The translations under genes and the position numbers were made by a program. From NCBI GenBank assembly GCA_003427395.1, contig BFEA01000531.1:124480-164131 (forward strand): DNA of 39,652 nucleotides. The letters run 5' to 3'. Below the pieces are notes generated by a model. It saw only the letters and a program-made list of their open reading frames with translations. It did no database searches and had not been told where the DNA came from. Origin of the DNA: Chara braunii. Taxonomy: Eukaryota; Streptophyta; Charophyceae; Charales; Characeae. Below, piece by piece: positions 38,731-39,652 of this stretch. Every line of letters starts with the position of its first letter. Position 1 is the stretch's first letter.

Positions 38731-39090
38731 ATCCCTGGGGTGGTAAGAATGTTCAGTGGATGATGGAGCTAGCGCTGGCCAGCTCGCATAGCCTGGTGGA
38801 GGATATGAGGGCGATTGAGGAAGGGTCTGGCCAGGTAGAACGGCATGAGGACCTGATGGGAGGAATGTATCTCCTCGTCAACACGTTATTGCAGGAAAGC
38901 CCCGACCAGTCAGGCTCGTTGAACCCGACAGGGAATGTGGACGAAGTGCCCGAAAGCCAGGACGACGAGTTCGAGGAGGGGGAGATTAAGGAGGCTTTTC
39001 GTGCAGAGGAGTATGACGGGATCTACCTAGAGCTNGGGNTTNTTCTGTCATGTGAAATACGGCTAAGGGATGCAAGCGATAGGGCTCAGA
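38731..39090 (+). CDS. E2 acidic spacer between RNase H and integrase
   Basis: Open and in frame. Contains WMMELALASSHSLVEDMRAI and the acidic ESQDDEFEEGEIKEAFRAEE, both conserved in E1 (about 21250-21500). About 120 residues, no catalytic motif. Conservation between two otherwise decaying copies suggests that it is an authentic domain of the polyprotein. Confidence 0.6.
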
Positions 39091-39652
39091 GAATGCTGCA
39101 NCGCTACTTAGTGCGAGACGGCCACCTTTTCGTGAGAAGAGAAGTGGGGAATCCCAGGAGAGTCGTCTGCGGTAGGAATCGTCAGATCGACGTTGTGACA
39201 GCGCTTCACGATGGCATTGCAGGAGGGCATCGAGGGGTACAAGCCACATATGCCAAGATAAGTGAGTTGTACTACTGGGATGGGATGATGGACATGGTCG
39301 GAAAATTTTGCCGATCTTGCGTACCTTGCCAGGAGAGATCCCGTTTAAGGCAAGGAGAGCCGCTGCATCCGAGGCTAGAGCGAGAGGTGGGGGTTGTAGT
39401 GCATCTCGATTTACTTTTCATGCCGCTTGGGGATCAGGGCTATAACTATGTCTTCGATGCGCGCGATAACTTGTCTGGGTTCGTAGACGGGCGTGCTATT
39501 CGCACAAAGACCGGGTTAGTCCTGGTGAGCTGCATCGAGGAGTACTATCTGCGCTACCCTTTCGTCAGGGAATTCGTAATGGACAGGGGATCGGAGTTTA
39601 CCTGCCAGGAGGTGCAAGAATTGTTATCAAGGTATGGTGTAGCAGCCAACTA
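39091..39652 (+). CDS. E2 integrase, N-terminal and core part, cut by window edge
   Basis: Open to the last base. HHCC domain: His codons at 39207 and 39228, Cys codons at 39309 and 39318 (CRSCVPCQ). Core: HLDLLFMP with the first catalytic Asp at 39408-39410 and EFVMDRGSEFTC with the second at 39582-39584. The catalytic Glu and C-terminal module should lie just beyond the edge. It would join element cDNA to the chromosome. It shows no interruption here, so the defects are upstream. Confidence 0.88.

Larger units (their letters stand above)
24642..39652 (+). mobile_element. Ty3/Gypsy LTR retrotransposon E2 (3' end outside the window)
   Basis: Order: long 5' arm (24642-33396), primer binding site (33399), leader, gag with zinc knuckle, protease, RT, RNase H, spacer, integrase up to the second catalytic Asp at the window edge. 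It is closely related to E1 in every Pol domain. Seven in-frame stops and at least three frameshifts make it defective, but the RNase H-integrase part (38235-39652) is fully open. The 5 bases before 24642 (GCAAG) are a candidate target-site duplication whose partner would lie beyond the window. Confidence 0.78.

Noticed and set aside
33708-39652. Systematic C-to-T (RIP-like) mutation as the cause of the stops
   Set aside because: Some stops fit C-to-T or G-to-A change, but others need transversions or two changes, and frameshifts are common. No clear bias by eye.

Overview
The window is a repeat-dense piece of a large eukaryotic genome, and I see no convincing host gene, tRNA or rRNA gene. 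The protein remnants all belong to Ty3/Gypsy LTR retrotransposons. A primer binding site that matches the 3' end of a plant-type tRNA-Asp, and Gag and Pol families that I associate with charophyte (Chara-like) genome models, suggest a streptophyte green alga. The organism is inference. Scattered Ns and an 810-base N gap (25868-26677) show a draft assembly.

Two related elements lie in opposite orientations. E1 is on the minus strand. Its order is Gag-Pol linker (24641 down), protease, reverse transcriptase, RNase H, spacer, integrase (to 20026), then a second Gag-like reading frame (19842 to 16946), then a long noncoding arm from about 15810 to 1340. E2 is on the plus strand. It has a long noncoding arm (about 24642-33396), a tRNA-Asp primer binding site (33399-33416), gag with an intact zinc knuckle, protease, reverse transcriptase, RNase H and integrase, and it runs off the right edge. 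Both coding regions carry stops and frameshifts. E1 coding sequence stops abruptly at about 24641, where the E2 arm begins, so E2 probably inserted into E1.

The two long arms are colinear when one is reverse-complemented. Shared blocks, in arm order, are: about 15720/24740; an 'A-block' (15480-15130 / 25060-25420); a CAG/CTG-rich tract; a conserved block (12440-12050 / 28715-29110); a hairpin array; a second short hairpin array; a block around 10150-9660 / 31320-31800; and two promoter-like modules ending at 1340 / 33396. Because one arm follows a pol and the other precedes a primer binding site, the simplest reading is that they are giant LTRs of roughly 8.8 kb and 14.5 kb.

The unusual signal is inside these arms. 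Each holds an array of 10-11 hairpins in which a 20-nt core is nearly invariant while the flanking stem sequence changes from unit to unit and stays self-complementary. The two arrays sit at equivalent places in the two arms, and their cores are different sequences. The E1 arm also carries an extra block of about 6.6 kb absent from E2. It holds nine successive tandem arrays (about 2977-7215), most of them built on inverted repeats, followed by two unidentified open frames (7495-8461). This looks like a retroelement lineage whose LTRs collect structured, hairpin-forming repeats.
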